From an uncultured Acetatifactor sp. (lineage in GTDB: Bacteria > Bacillota > Clostridia > Lachnospirales > Lachnospiraceae): a stretch of DNA of 64,000 bases. The stretch's first letter is position 1. Every line of letters begins with the position of its first letter. Position numbers and translations under genes: made by a program. Shown one piece after another: positions 8,213 through 17,261 of this stretch. Location of the stretch: NCBI GenBank assembly GCA_947581865.1, contig CANPWA010000001.1:166530-230529 (forward strand). The letters run 5' to 3'. Under the pieces are notes generated by a model that made no database searches, was not told where the DNA came from, and saw only the letters and a list, made by a program, of their open reading frames with translations.

Positions 8213-9958
8213 ATGACTTCCTGTAATCGCTTTATCAACCGTCTGGACCGAAGCCCCCTGTGGTGCGCCGGCTTTGTGCTGTTGCTTTTTGTGCTGCTTC
8301 CGAATCTGGCGCTGGGAGAAGGCAGCGTGTTTACCGTACATGACCAGATGGATGAGTCCATGATGAATTATGTGCTCACGGCGAGGCATCCGGGCAAAGA
8401 TGTCATACCGGAGATGCTGGGAGGTATCAATGCCAGCGGGCTGGCGCCTTCCGCGGTGCTGTTTGTCCCTCTGTACCGGATGATGCCGCCTTTTTACGCT
8501 TTCCTTTGTACATATGGGCTGATGATCCTGTGCGGCTATCTGGGGATGTATTTTGCCGTGAAGGAACTGACGGACAGCAGCATCCTGGCGTGTATCCTGT
8601 CCGGAATTTTCTGTATGCTGCCTCTTTATCCCGTATACGGATTGTCTCAGATGGGGATTCCCCTGATTCTCTATGCGTTCCTGTGTCTGTGGAAAAAAAA
8701 GCATATTGTTTTGGCGCTTGGTCTGACGATCCTGTTTGGTCTGACAAGTCATCTGGTCTATACCGGTTATGTGGTGCTGGGGCTGTGGCTGCCTGCCCTA
8801 TTATCTGCCCGGAAGAAGGGCCGGTGGTGCGGTGTGGGATTTGTGCTGCTTCTTCTGACCTATGTGCTGAGCAATCTGAGCCTGATATCGGAGATCCTGC
8901 TCGGCAGGACATTGACGGGGCAGCCCTGCTATGTGAGTCACCGGGAGGAGATGGTTAACGGCGCCATGCCTTTTTGGAAGACAGTGGGAGATGTGTTCCT
9001 GCACAGTGCGCAGCATGCCCCTTCCTGTCATGAAGGGCTGGTGCTTCCCGTTCTGATTCTTCTGATCGCGGGAGGGGTTTTTTACAAAAAACTGGATGAC
9101 AAGGCAGCCGGGCGGTATCGCCTGGCTCTGGGCGGGATGGCAGCCCTGTTCCTCATCGCCGTATTTTACGGGATCTGTAAGTCCGGGCCCGTGACGGCAT
9201 GGAAGAACAGTGTAACGGGATTCCTGCACTATTTTCAGATGGAGCGCTTTTACTGGCTCTATCCCGCGGGATGGTATCTGGAGTTTGCGCTGTGTTTTTC
9301 CGTATGGTGGACGGCATCCGGAAAACGGCGTCTTCTGCAGGGGGCAGTACTTGTGCTCCTTTTGCTGCCCACGGTCAGAACGGTGTTGTATGCTCCCGGT
9401 TCCGGGTTTTACATGAATGTGAACCAGAAAAACAATGGTTCGGGTATTACCGGATACATTTCCTGGGAAAGTTATTATGCGGAGGATCTGATGACACAGA
9501 TTGAGAAGGCGATCGGCAGGGATATGGGCACCTACCGCGTGGCACATCTGGGGATCAGCCCTGCGCCCTCCCTGATGCACGGGTTTTACACCGTGGACGG
9601 TTATTCCAACAATTATCCTCTGGCATATAAACATGCCTTCCGCAAGGTGATCGCGGCAGAGCTGGACAAGGCGCCGGAGACAGCGGTGTATTTTGATACC
9701 TGGGGAAACCGCTGTTATCTGTTCAACTCCCAGACGGGAAATTACTGGATGCTGGGGAAGGGAAACGGCGTGGTGTACGAAGGGCTGGAATTTGACATGA
9801 CTGCTCTGGCCGGGCTGGGATGCGAGTATCTGTTTTCCGGCGGGGAGATTGCGGATGCCGGCAGGATGGGTCTTGAATACATGGGATACTTTGAGACAGA
9901 GGACAGCTATTGGGGAATCTGGCTCTATAAGTTGGCGCAAAACGGGGAAAACGGGTAA
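8213..9958 (+). CDS. Polytopic membrane protein, YkoS-like (DUF6044-type), paralogue of the gene at 25222
   Basis: A 581-residue membrane protein with about a dozen helices and an outer C-terminal domain of about 150 residues. It starts after GGGAGAG. Its first outer loop has VHDQMDES, and the C-terminal domain has HGFYTVDGYSNNYPL and DTWGNRCYLF. Both signatures recur in the protein at 25222 (YHDQLDGE, LDGYSNNYSL, DDWGNRCYLF), so the two are clear paralogues about 17 kb apart in one locus. I recall similar membrane proteins as Bacillus YkoS (DUF6044), which sits beside a GtrB-like glycosyltransferase; that family name is from memory. An acidic first loop and a polytopic body fit a GT-C glycosyltransferase, but this is not proven for the family. 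Confidence 0.65.
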   Translation: MTSCNRFINRLDRSPLWCAGFVLLLFVLLPNLALGEGSVFTVHDQMDESMMNYVLTARHPGKDVIPEMLGGINASGLAPSAVLFVPLYRMMPPFYAFLCTYGLMILCGYLGMYFAVKELTDSSILACILSGIFCMLPLYPVYGLSQMGIPLILYAFLCLWKKKHIVLALGLTILFGLTSHLVYTGYVVLGLWLPALLSARKKGRWCGVGFVLLLLTYVLSNLSLISEILLGRTLTGQPCYVSHREEMVNGAMPFWKTVGDVFLHSAQHAPSCHEGLVLPVLILLIAGGVFYKKLDDKAAGRYRLALGGMAALFLIAVFYGICKSGPVTAWKNSVTGFLHYFQMERFYWLYPAGWYLEFALCFSVWWTASGKRRLLQGAVLVLLLLPTVRTVLYAPGSGFYMNVNQKNNGSGITGYISWESYYAEDLMTQIEKAIGRDMGTYRVAHLGISPAPSLMHGFYTVDGYSNNYPLAYKHAFRKVIAAELDKAPETAVYFDTWGNRCYLFNSQTGNYWMLGKGNGVVYEGLEFDMTALAGLGCEYLFSGGEIADAGRMGLEYMGYFETEDSYWGIWLYKLAQNGENG

Positions 9959-10017
9959 AAATTCTTGTGTTTTTCTTAATATTTTCGTAGTTTTTTTCTG
10001 AAAATTATCCCAAAAGT

Positions 10018-10046
10018 TTTACGCCGTCCAAAATATGTGGTAAAAT
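10018..10046 (+). promoter_or_regulatory. Predicted promoter upstream of the GT52/pseudaminic acid block
   Basis: TTTACG at 10018-10023, a 17-base spacer and TAAAAT at 10041-10046, within an AT-rich stretch unlike the surrounding coding DNA. It would begin a transcript with about 100 bases of leader before the GT52 ATG at 10156, and would let the 10156-30750 block be expressed on its own. The -35 match is only moderate. Confidence 0.45.
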
Positions 10047-10083
10047 GTGCACGATGGCAGAAGCCGTGCCGGGATCCCGGAAG

Positions 10084-10136
10084 GCGCGGGCGCAAAACGC
10101 TGCGCAGGCGCAAAAGGCACAGCGCGGGCGCAAAAA
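10084..10136 (+). repeat. Three-copy short direct repeat in the leader of the GT52 gene
   Basis: The 14-base unit GCGCRGGCGCAAAA occurs at 10084-10097, 10102-10115 and 10122-10135, with periods of 18 and 20 bases. It lies between the predicted promoter and the GT52 ribosome site. The unit is GC-rich followed by an A-run. Translation in the GT52 frame would give a basic Ala/Gln/Arg-rich extension unlike the family, so I treat it as non-coding leader. Confidence 0.6.
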
Positions 10137-10155
10137 GCACAGGAGAACGGGCGCG

Positions 10156-11244
10156 ATGAAGGAAAGAATTTATGTCTGTCACACCTACTATCATGTGTAT
10201 GTGACTTTTTTGAAGGAGCTGAAGCTCCCCATAGAAAAACATGGTCAGGCGACGCTGGTGCTCTCGAAGATGTCCAATGACTTTGAGGAGTTAAAGAGCC
10301 GGGTGGAGAGCACGGGGCTGTTTGCCGAGGTGCTGGAATTTGATGAGAAGAACGAAAAGTGTTTTCCGGAGCTTGCAAAGTACCGGAAGGATTCCGGAAA
10401 TTTTCTGGGCAATCTCCTGCGGCGGATTCAGTTTACAAGACGGCTGGCAAAAGCCCAGGAGCCCTATGTCCCGGTGGATTTTGGGGAGTACGGCGACGTC
10501 TATGTGTACTGCGACTCCGACCCCATCGGCTATTATCTGAACCGGCGCCGCATTTATTATCACGCGCTGGAGGACGGGCTCAACTGTCTGAAAAACTTTG
10601 ACGCGGCGCGGTATGACAACCGGGGGCACTTTGGGCTGAAAGCCTTTTTGTCCCGCAGGCTGAATCTTATCTTTGTGCAGAACGGATACGGAAAGTATTG
10701 TCTGGACATGGAGGTCAACGACATCTCCCTGATCCAGTACCCCTGTCCCCGCTATATCGAGGAGCCCAGGCAGGCGCTGGCGGACAGGCTCACGGAGGAG
10801 GACAGGCAGATCATCTTAAAGGCCTTTATCCGGGACAAGGAGACGCTGGAGCGGCAGATCGCCGAGAGCAGCGCGGTATCGGACAAAATATTGATTTTAA
10901 CCGACCCTCTTTGTACGCTGGATGTGAGGGAGCGCATTTTCCGGGACATCATAGAGACCTATGAAAAAGAGGGAACCATCTTTATCAAACCCCATCCCAG
11001 GGACGAGCTGGACTACCGCGCTCTGTTCCCCCAGTATCCGCAGTTTGACGCCACGGTGCCCATGGAGCTTCTGAACTATTTCCGGGGGCTGCGGTTTAAG
11101 AAAGTGGTGGCGGTGCTCACGGAGGTTAAGGCGATCCGGTTTGCGGACGAAATCGTCCGGCTGGGGGAGGATTTCATGGACAAGTACGAGGATCCCCTGA
11201 TTCACAGACAGAATGAACAGGTGGGAATCGAGAGGAAAAAATAA
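10156..11244 (+). CDS. GT52 family glycosyltransferase (sialyltransferase-like), candidate nonulosonic acid transferase
   Basis: A 362-residue protein. I chose ATG 10156 over the track's 10045 because AGGAG sits ten bases upstream and the fold begins immediately (KERIYVCHTYYHVYVTFLKE). The middle has DVYVYCDSDPIGYYLNRR followed by YHALEDGLNCL, and the C-terminal half has ILILTDPL and IFIKPHPRDELDY, the HP-containing motif typical of GT52 (the lipooligosaccharide alpha-2,3-sialyltransferase family). These enzymes use CMP-activated nonulosonic acids. PseF, PseH, PseI and PseG follow in the same run, so this is the best candidate to transfer CMP-pseudaminic acid or its modified form onto the growing glycan inside the cell. 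The stop overlaps the ABC gene start by one base (TAATG). Confidence 0.75.
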   Translation: MKERIYVCHTYYHVYVTFLKELKLPIEKHGQATLVLSKMSNDFEELKSRVESTGLFAEVLEFDEKNEKCFPELAKYRKDSGNFLGNLLRRIQFTRRLAKAQEPYVPVDFGEYGDVYVYCDSDPIGYYLNRRRIYYHALEDGLNCLKNFDAARYDNRGHFGLKAFLSRRLNLIFVQNGYGKYCLDMEVNDISLIQYPCPRYIEEPRQALADRLTEEDRQIILKAFIRDKETLERQIAESSAVSDKILILTDPLCTLDVRERIFRDIIETYEKEGTIFIKPHPRDELDYRALFPQYPQFDATVPMELLNYFRGLRFKKVVAVLTEVKAIRFADEIVRLGEDFMDKYEDPLIHRQNEQVGIERKK

Positions 11245-12992
11245 TGTTGCAGATTATCAAGAAACTTCGTGTCCTGTTGGACAGAAAACAAAAGACTGCC
11301 ATGGCGGGACTGATAGTGCTGATGGTGATCGGCGCGTTTCTGCAGACCGCGGGGGTGGGGCTTCTGGTCCAGGTGGTCAATATCGTCATCGATCCCGAGG
11401 CGGTGCAAAAAAGCAGGATCGCCTCCTGGATCTATGAGCTGTCCGGCAGCCCGGACTATGAGACCTTCGCGGTGTCCGTCATGGCGCTTCTGATCGCGAC
11501 TTTTATTGTAAAGAACATCTTTCTCTATGTGCAGCAGAAGCTGACTTTTGCCTTTGTCTACACCAATCAGTTCCGCACCTCGGAGCGGATGATGCGCAAT
11601 TATCTGCGCAGGAGCTATGAGTTTTATCTGAACGCGGACACGGCGGTGGTGCAGCGGAGCATCACCTCGGACGTAAACAATATGTACGCCCTGATCCTGG
11701 CGCTTTTGCAGATGCTGTCGGACGGCGTGGTATCCCTGTTTATCATCCTTTATTGTTTTGCCACCAACGGGACCATGACCATGCTTTTAGCTGCGGTGAT
11801 GCTTCTTTTGATGTTCGGGGTCAAGGTGGTCTTGAAGCCTGTCATGTATAAGGCGGGCAAGGACAATCAGGATTACTACAGCGGGCTGTTCAAATGGATC
11901 TCCCAGACGGTGCAGGGGATCAAGGAGGTCAAGATCGCGGGCAAGGAACAATATTTTGTCAACGAGTACAAAAAATGCGGGCAGGGATATGTGAATGCCG
12001 TGCAGCGCTACAGCCTCTATAACAATATCCCCAAGCTCCTCATCGAGGCGGCGTGCGTGGCGACCATGGTGGGGTACATGATCTATCTGGTGGTGACAGG
12101 CGTCCCCACGGAGAATATGCTGACGGTGTTCTCCACGCTGGCGGCAGCCGCCTTTGTGCTTCTGCCCTGTGTGAACCGCATCAACAACCAGATCAATTCC
12201 ATCGCCTATTTCGAGCCCTTTTTCATGGGGGTCAGCGACAATCTCCAGGATGAGATCAACGGCGAGAAGGTGGATATGAGCTTTGCCACGGACGAGGAGG
12301 AAAAGCTTCCCGTGGAGCATACGATCGAGCTTAAGGACATCACCTATGCCTATCCCAACACGGAGAAGCTGATCTTTGACCATGCGGATCTTATCATTCC
12401 CGTGGGAGCCTCCGTGGGGATCGTGGGCACTTCCGGGGCGGGAAAGAGCACGGTGGTGGACATCCTGCTGGGGCTTTTGGAGGTAAAGAGCGGGGTGGTT
12501 CTGGCAGACGGCGTGGACACGAAGACCCGGTATCGCAAATGGCTGAAAAATGTGGGCTATATTCCCCAGATGATCTTTATGCTGGACGACACCATCCGGA
12601 AAAATGTCGCCTTCGGCGTGCCCGAGGAGCAGATCGACGAGGAGAGGCTCTGGGAGGTGCTTAGGGAGGCGCAGCTTGACGAGTTTATCCGCACCCTGCC
12701 CGAAGGGGCGGACACAGGGATCGGCGAGAGGGGGATCCGCCTCTCCGGCGGTCAGAGACAGCGCATCGGCATTGCCAGGGCGCTGTATAATGATCCGGAA
12801 GTCCTGATCCTGGACGAGGCCACTTCGGCGCTGGACAATGACACCGAGGCGGCGATCATGGAGGCGATCAACAGACTCCATGGCAGAAAGACATTGATCA
12901 TCATTGCCCACAGACTGCAGACCATTGAAAAATGCGACCTGGTGTACCGGGTGGAAAATGGGAAAGCCTGTCTGGAGAGGGGCAGCCTATGA
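11244..12992 (+). CDS. ABC transporter with fused permease and ATPase (MsbA/PglK-like), probable lipid-linked glycan flippase
   Basis: A 582-residue half-transporter: six membrane helices in residues 1-320, then an ATPase domain. Walker A is GTSGAGKST at about 395-403, the signature is LSGGQRQR near 500, Walker B is VLILDEA near 522, and the H-loop is IAHRL near 553. All catalytic residues are present. It acts as a homodimer in the membrane. Its size and its place between a GT52 transferase and a GT2 fit the PglK type, which flips lipid-linked oligosaccharide outwards; a drug or lipid exporter would look similar but fits the context less well. The start is set by GAGAGGAAA upstream. The stop overlaps the next gene in an ATGA. 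Confidence 0.85.
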   Translation: MLQIIKKLRVLLDRKQKTAMAGLIVLMVIGAFLQTAGVGLLVQVVNIVIDPEAVQKSRIASWIYELSGSPDYETFAVSVMALLIATFIVKNIFLYVQQKLTFAFVYTNQFRTSERMMRNYLRRSYEFYLNADTAVVQRSITSDVNNMYALILALLQMLSDGVVSLFIILYCFATNGTMTMLLAAVMLLLMFGVKVVLKPVMYKAGKDNQDYYSGLFKWISQTVQGIKEVKIAGKEQYFVNEYKKCGQGYVNAVQRYSLYNNIPKLLIEAACVATMVGYMIYLVVTGVPTENMLTVFSTLAAAAFVLLPCVNRINNQINSIAYFEPFFMGVSDNLQDEINGEKVDMSFATDEEEKLPVEHTIELKDITYAYPNTEKLIFDHADLIIPVGASVGIVGTSGAGKSTVVDILLGLLEVKSGVVLADGVDTKTRYRKWLKNVGYIPQMIFMLDDTIRKNVAFGVPEEQIDEERLWEVLREAQLDEFIRTLPEGADTGIGERGIRLSGGQRQRIGIARALYNDPEVLILDEATSALDNDTEAAIMEAINRLHGRKTLIIIAHRLQTIEKCDLVYRVENGKACLERGSL

Positions 12993-14023
12993 GACTGAGC
13001 GTCATTGTTCCGGTGTACAATATGGCGGCGGACGACAAACTGACTTACTGTCTGGACTCTCTGGTAAACCAGACTTTGCAGGAGCCCTATGAGATCCTCG
13101 CGGTGGACGATGCGTCCACGGACGATTCCCTGAAGATATTGAGGGAGTACGAGGCGCGGTATCCCGGTCTGGTGAAAGTGATCCCCTGTGAGGTCAACAG
13201 ACGTCAGGGCGGCGCCAAGAATACAGGGCTGAAAGCCGCAGCAGGAGAATGGATCGGCTTCATCGACAGCGACGACTGGGTGACGCCCGACTATTATGAA
13301 AAGCTTTTAAAGAGGGCGGATGAGACCGGAGCGGATCTGGTGGGCTGTGACTACAGCCTGGTGGACCGGCACACCATGGAGACCGGGCAGGTGGTGCGCA
13401 GCAATTTCCCGGAACAGACGGGCGTTATGGACGAGGAGAAGCACAGACTGCTGTTCATGCGCCCCGGAAGCATGGTCATCAAGATCTATAAGCATCAGGT
13501 GATCCTGGAGAATCATCTCGGGTTTCCGGAAGAGATATTTTATGAGGATAATTGCGCGGGTCCGTTGTGGTCTTTGTATTTCACCCGGTTTGAGCGGGTG
13601 GAGGAACCGCTGTATTATTATTATCAGCACAGCGTGTCCACGGTGCATCACATTACGGAGGAGAAATGCAGAGACCGGATGAGGGCGGCAGAACTTCTCT
13701 ATCAGGAATGTGAGCGGCGGGGATTTTTAGAAAAGTATCACGATGAGATAGAGTATCGTTTTTGTGAATTGTACTATGTGATCACCCTTTTTTCTTATAT
13801 GTCCGGCGTAAAGCATCCCGGGCTGTCCTTTGTGAGGAGGATGCGCCGGGAGGCGGAGGAGAGATTTCCGGCGTTTCGCGCCAACCGGTATTATCTGCAG
13901 TATACCGGGGAGGAAGAGAAAAAGCTGATCGCCCTGCAGGCGGGATCGGATTTAATATTTTACTGGTATTACCGGCTGAAGCTGTGGGTGAGGAAAATCC
14001 GCACAGTGAAGAACGGGCAGTGA
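12989..14023 (+). CDS. Glycosyltransferase family 2
   Basis: A 344-residue soluble GT-A enzyme. The start at 12989 is an ATGA overlap with the ABC gene stop; the track's 12932 start lies inside the ABC gene. The N-terminus RLSVIVPVYNM is the classic GT2 opening, followed by LAVDDASTDDSL near 43 and the metal-binding IDSDDW near 92. The C-terminal half (YYYYQHSVSTVHH and beyond) matches enzymes that add sugars to capsule, teichoic acid or glycoprotein glycans. Donor and acceptor cannot be read from sequence. It probably adds a sugar to the lipid-linked chain before the ABC protein flips it. Confidence 0.85.
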   Translation: MRLSVIVPVYNMAADDKLTYCLDSLVNQTLQEPYEILAVDDASTDDSLKILREYEARYPGLVKVIPCEVNRRQGGAKNTGLKAAAGEWIGFIDSDDWVTPDYYEKLLKRADETGADLVGCDYSLVDRHTMETGQVVRSNFPEQTGVMDEEKHRLLFMRPGSMVIKIYKHQVILENHLGFPEEIFYEDNCAGPLWSLYFTRFERVEEPLYYYYQHSVSTVHHITEEKCRDRMRAAELLYQECERRGFLEKYHDEIEYRFCELYYVITLFSYMSGVKHPGLSFVRRMRREAEERFPAFRANRYYLQYTGEEEKKLIALQAGSDLIFYWYYRLKLWVRKIRTVKNGQ

Positions 14024-14037
14024 GGAAGGCAGAGGAT

Positions 14038-14736
14038 ATGGAACGGAAAAAAATTGCGATCATCACGGCGCGGGGAGGGAGCAGGCGCATTCCCCGCAAA
14101 AACATCAAGGAATTCTGCGGGAAGCCGATTTTGGCTTATTCCGTTCAGGCGGCGGTCAAAAGCGGGCTGTTTGACACTGTGATGGTGTCCACCGACGATG
14201 AAGAGATCGCCCGGATCGCGGAAGAATACGGCGCGGAGGTTCCCTTTTACCGGAGCGCGGAGACGGCGGACGATCATGCCACCACCAACGATGTGCTGCT
14301 GGAGGTGCTGGCGGAATATGAAAAGCGGGGACAGAAGTTTGACCTGGCGGTGTGCCTCTATCCCACCGCGCCCTTTGTCACGGCGCAGAAGCTGAAGACG
14401 GCGGTGGAGCGGCTTGAGGAAAGTGACGCGGACACGCTGATCCCCGTGGTGGCGTTCTCCTATCCGCCCCAGCGCGCCATGATCGTGGAAAAGGGCAGGC
14501 TGGTGTTTGAATATCCCCAGTATCTGGACAGCCGTTCCCAGGATCTGACGCCCCATTATCACGATGCGGGACAGTTTTATGTGTTCCGCACCGACGCATT
14601 TTTGACAAACAGGAAATTGATGATAGGAAATATCCTGCCCATGGTGATGTCGGAGCTGGAGGTACAGGATATCGACAACGAGACGGATTGGGCGATCGCC
14701 GAGATGAAGTACCGTCTGATGCAGGATAAGGCATAA
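14038..14736 (+). CDS. pseF: Pseudaminic acid cytidylyltransferase
   Basis: A 232-residue NeuA-like nucleotidyltransferase that would activate a nonulosonic acid as its CMP-sugar. I chose ATG 14038 over the track's 13984: GAGGAAGG sits eight bases upstream and the motif IAIITARGGSRRIPRKNIK begins at once. The FYRSAETADDHATTNDV region and, late in the protein, SRSQDLTPHYHDAGQFY are the forms I know from PseF rather than from sialic or legionaminic acid synthetases. It is followed 11 bp later by the FkbH-like gene and sits in one strand-consistent run with pseH, pseI and pseG, which supports the pseudaminic assignment. Confidence 0.85.
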   Translation: MERKKIAIITARGGSRRIPRKNIKEFCGKPILAYSVQAAVKSGLFDTVMVSTDDEEIARIAEEYGAEVPFYRSAETADDHATTNDVLLEVLAEYEKRGQKFDLAVCLYPTAPFVTAQKLKTAVERLEESDADTLIPVVAFSYPPQRAMIVEKGRLVFEYPQYLDSRSQDLTPHYHDAGQFYVFRTDAFLTNRKLMIGNILPMVMSELEVQDIDNETDWAIAEMKYRLMQDKA

Positions 14737-14747
14737 AGGAGTCTGTT

Positions 14748-16412
14748 ATGGGAGAGCAAAAGGGCGGCAGCCGGATCGCGCTGCTTTCCAATGTGAATAT
14801 GAACGCCGTTATTCGGGCTCTAAATAGCCAGACTCAAATTTATGAGCCGGAGGGCTACGGCAATGAGCTGGGGATCCTTTTGAACCCGGCGTCCTCCTAC
14901 CATGCCTTTGCGCCCCGGATCACGTTTTTGGTGCTGGATCTGCTGGAGCTGACAGAGCATGAACTGACAGAGCGGGGGGCAGCTTTGCGGATGGACGCAT
15001 GGCTGGGGGATTTTGAGAACGCCCTGCGGCCGGACGGCATCTATTATGTCAGCGACGCCTATCTGTGGGGGGAGGAGCTGGACGCGGCCCGGATGCTGAC
15101 GGAGCGGACAGAGCTGGAGAATCTGTGGAACGAAAAGCTTAAGGAGTTCTGCGGGCGGCATTCCAATGTGCGGATCCTGCCCTATCACCGCATGATCTGC
15201 AGACTGGGAGAGGAAAACGCGTTCTCCCGGAAGATGTGGTACATGGGAAAGATGCCTTTGGGAAACGAGGCGGGAAAACGTCTGGCAGAGCTGATTTTGG
15301 AGAAAACCGGGCTGGAGAGCCGCACGCCCAAAAAGGTGCTGGCGCTGGATCTGGACAACACGCTCTGGGGAGGTCTTGCGGGAGAGCATGACCATCGCCC
15401 CATTCTTCTCTCGGAAGAACACGGCGGGCTCGCCTACAAAAATCTGCAGCGGGTGATCCTGCAGATGCAGAGGCAGGGAGTGATCCTGGTCATAGTGTCC
15501 AAGAACAATCCGGGGGACGTGGAGGAGCTTATGAGCAGCCATCCCCATATGGTGCTCCGCCCGGAATGCTTTGCGGCGCGCCGGATCAACTGGGAGCCAA
15601 AGCATGAAAATCTCATGGAGCTTTCAAAAGAATTGAATCTGGGGCTGGATTCCTTTGTGTTCTGGGACGACAATCCCCAGGAGCGCATGCTGGTGAGCCG
15701 TCTACTCCCCCAGGTGACGGTGCCTCCGTTCCCGGACAGCCCGGAGGAGCTGGCCCCGGCCATGACGGAAATTTACCGGGCCTATTTTGAAAAGCCCGCG
15801 CTCACCCGGGAGGATCTGGACAAGACCGGACAATATGCGGACAATGCAAAGCGGGAGGCCGCCCGGCAAAGGGCTCAAAGCTTTGAGGATTATCTCAAAG
15901 CGCTCAGGATCGTGGTCACAAGGGTGGACGCGGCAGACTGTGCGGGCAGGCTGGAAGCGTTGTTCAACAAGACCAATCAGTTTAACCTGACCACGAAAAG
16001 ACATGCTCCCGGAGATCTGGAGCGCATGGTGCGGGACAAAAACAGGATCGTCTATGCCTACCGGGTGGAGGACTGTTTCGGGGACAGCGGCATCGTGGCC
16101 GCGTTGACAGTCTGCACCGAGGATTCTGTCCCGGTGATCGAGGAGTTTGTTATGAGCTGCCGGGTCATGGGCAGGAATATCGAGCAGGGGATTCTTGGGG
16201 ATGTGGAGAGGAGCCTGCAGGAACAGGGATACAAAGCCGTCAGGGGAGTTTATATACCCACGGACAAAAACAAACCTGTCGCAGAGCTGTACCGGAGGCT
16301 GGGATATAAGAGAGCCGCATCGGGCAGGGAGCCGGAGGGCGGCGCACAGATTTATGAACTGGAACTGGACAGGGCGCCTGTCCGGGAATTTATCGGAGAG
16401 ATCAAAAATTAG
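14748..16412 (+). CDS. FkbH-like HAD-IIIC family protein, candidate acyl (glyceryl) loading enzyme for the adjacent ACP
   Basis: A 554-residue protein of the FkbH-like type. Residues 1-190 form an SGNH-like N-terminal part. A HAD domain follows, with motif I LDLDNTLWGG at about 200-209, KNNPGDV near 252 and FWDDNPQER near 306. The last third contains a GNAT-like region (LFNKTNQFNLTTKRH, then DCFGDSGIVAAL, then SCRVMGRNIEQG). In characterised FkbH systems the HAD aspartate takes a glyceryl group from 1,3-bisphosphoglycerate and passes it to an ACP. The next gene, 12 bp on, is exactly such an ACP. Because the pair sits between pseF and pseH, I infer that it supplies an acyl thioester to decorate the nonulosonic acid. 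The start follows AAAGGAG. Confidence 0.8.
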   Translation: MGEQKGGSRIALLSNVNMNAVIRALNSQTQIYEPEGYGNELGILLNPASSYHAFAPRITFLVLDLLELTEHELTERGAALRMDAWLGDFENALRPDGIYYVSDAYLWGEELDAARMLTERTELENLWNEKLKEFCGRHSNVRILPYHRMICRLGEENAFSRKMWYMGKMPLGNEAGKRLAELILEKTGLESRTPKKVLALDLDNTLWGGLAGEHDHRPILLSEEHGGLAYKNLQRVILQMQRQGVILVIVSKNNPGDVEELMSSHPHMVLRPECFAARRINWEPKHENLMELSKELNLGLDSFVFWDDNPQERMLVSRLLPQVTVPPFPDSPEELAPAMTEIYRAYFEKPALTREDLDKTGQYADNAKREAARQRAQSFEDYLKALRIVVTRVDAADCAGRLEALFNKTNQFNLTTKRHAPGDLERMVRDKNRIVYAYRVEDCFGDSGIVAALTVCTEDSVPVIEEFVMSCRVMGRNIEQGILGDVERSLQEQGYKAVRGVYIPTDKNKPVAELYRRLGYKRAASGREPEGGAQIYELELDRAPVREFIGEIKN

Positions 16413-16424
16413 AAGGAGATTGCC

Positions 16425-16661
16425 ATGGCAGACAAGGTTACGCAGAGAGACATACTGGATCTGATCGAAGAACTGCTGAAGGTGCCCGCGGGCAGCATCA
16501 CTGCGGACACACAGATCGGGGATGTGGAGGAATGGGATTCTCTGATGCACGTGATGATCATCGGAGAGCTGGAGAGCAGGCTGGGAGTGGTCATCCCGCT
16601 GGAGGACGCGGTGGAAGTGACCTGCGTGAGAGAACTTTTAGAGAGGGCAGGCTGTCTATGA
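16425..16661 (+). CDS. Acyl carrier protein
   Basis: A 78-residue acidic protein with the ACP helix pattern. The phosphopantetheine site is S39 in EEWDSLMHV, matching the usual DSL motif. AAGGAG lies seven bases before the ATG. It has no fatty-acid or polyketide synthase neighbours, so it is not the housekeeping AcpP. Its upstream neighbour is the FkbH-like protein, and its stop overlaps the pseH start in an ATGA, so the three are probably made in step. It most likely carries a small acyl group (a glyceryl unit if the FkbH analogy holds) as a donor for sugar acylation. Confidence 0.85.
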   Translation: MADKVTQRDILDLIEELLKVPAGSITADTQIGDVEEWDSLMHVMIIGELESRLGVVIPLEDAVEVTCVRELLERAGCL

Positions 16662-17215
16662 GTGTGACTTTGCGCGACATCCGGGAGGACGATCTGGAAC
16701 AGATCATGAACTGGCGCATGATGCCGGACATCACCCGTTATATGAACACCGATCCGAAGCTGACGCTGGAGGGACAGAAAATCTGGTTTGCCTCTGTCCG
16801 GCAGAACCCTGACGTGCGGTACTGGATGATCGAGGCGGACGGCGAGGCTGCCGGAGTCATCAATCTCACCGGGCTGACCAGGGAGGACGGCATTCTCGGC
16901 TGGGCCTACTATATGGGGGAAAAGAGACTGCGCAGCATACAGACGGCTCTGGCGCTGGAGATGAGTCTGTATGACCACGCGTTTCTGGAGCTGGGAAAGC
17001 GGGCGGTGTACAGCGATGTCTTTACGTTAAACGCCGGAGTGATCACGCTGCACAGGCTCTGCGGCTGTGAGGTCGTGGAGGAAAAAAAGAACGCCGTGAC
17101 AAAGAACGGTGTGTCTTATGATGTGACCTATCTGCGCATGACGGCAGAAAACTGGTTTGCCCTCAGGGAGGGCAAACGGTATGAGAAAATTTCCTTTCCC
17201 GGAAACGAGAGATAG
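16658..17215 (+). CDS. pseH: GNAT N-acetyltransferase, PseH-like
   Basis: A 185-residue GNAT protein. The start at 16658 overlaps the ACP stop (ATGA); the track's 16532 start lies in another frame inside the ACP gene. It opens with VTLRDIREDDLEQIMNWR and continues with DPKLTLEGQKIWF, the form I know from PseH, which N-acetylates UDP-4-amino-4,6-dideoxy-AltNAc before PseG acts. Pairing with pseG, pseI and pseF makes this the likely job. Because an FkbH-ACP pair directly precedes it, a donor other than acetyl-CoA, namely an acyl-ACP, is worth considering, but the sequence alone does not decide this. Confidence 0.75.
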   Translation: MSVTLRDIREDDLEQIMNWRMMPDITRYMNTDPKLTLEGQKIWFASVRQNPDVRYWMIEADGEAAGVINLTGLTREDGILGWAYYMGEKRLRSIQTALALEMSLYDHAFLELGKRAVYSDVFTLNAGVITLHRLCGCEVVEEKKNAVTKNGVSYDVTYLRMTAENWFALREGKRYEKISFPGNER

Positions 17216-17261
17216 CGGGAAAGGCAGATGCAGAACATTCGTCAGGAATCCGGAGGAGAGC

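Noticed and set aside
10045-10155. N-terminal extension of the GT52 gene from ATG 10045
   Set aside because: It would encode a basic low-complexity tail from the DNA repeat; AGGAG with good spacing supports ATG 10156.
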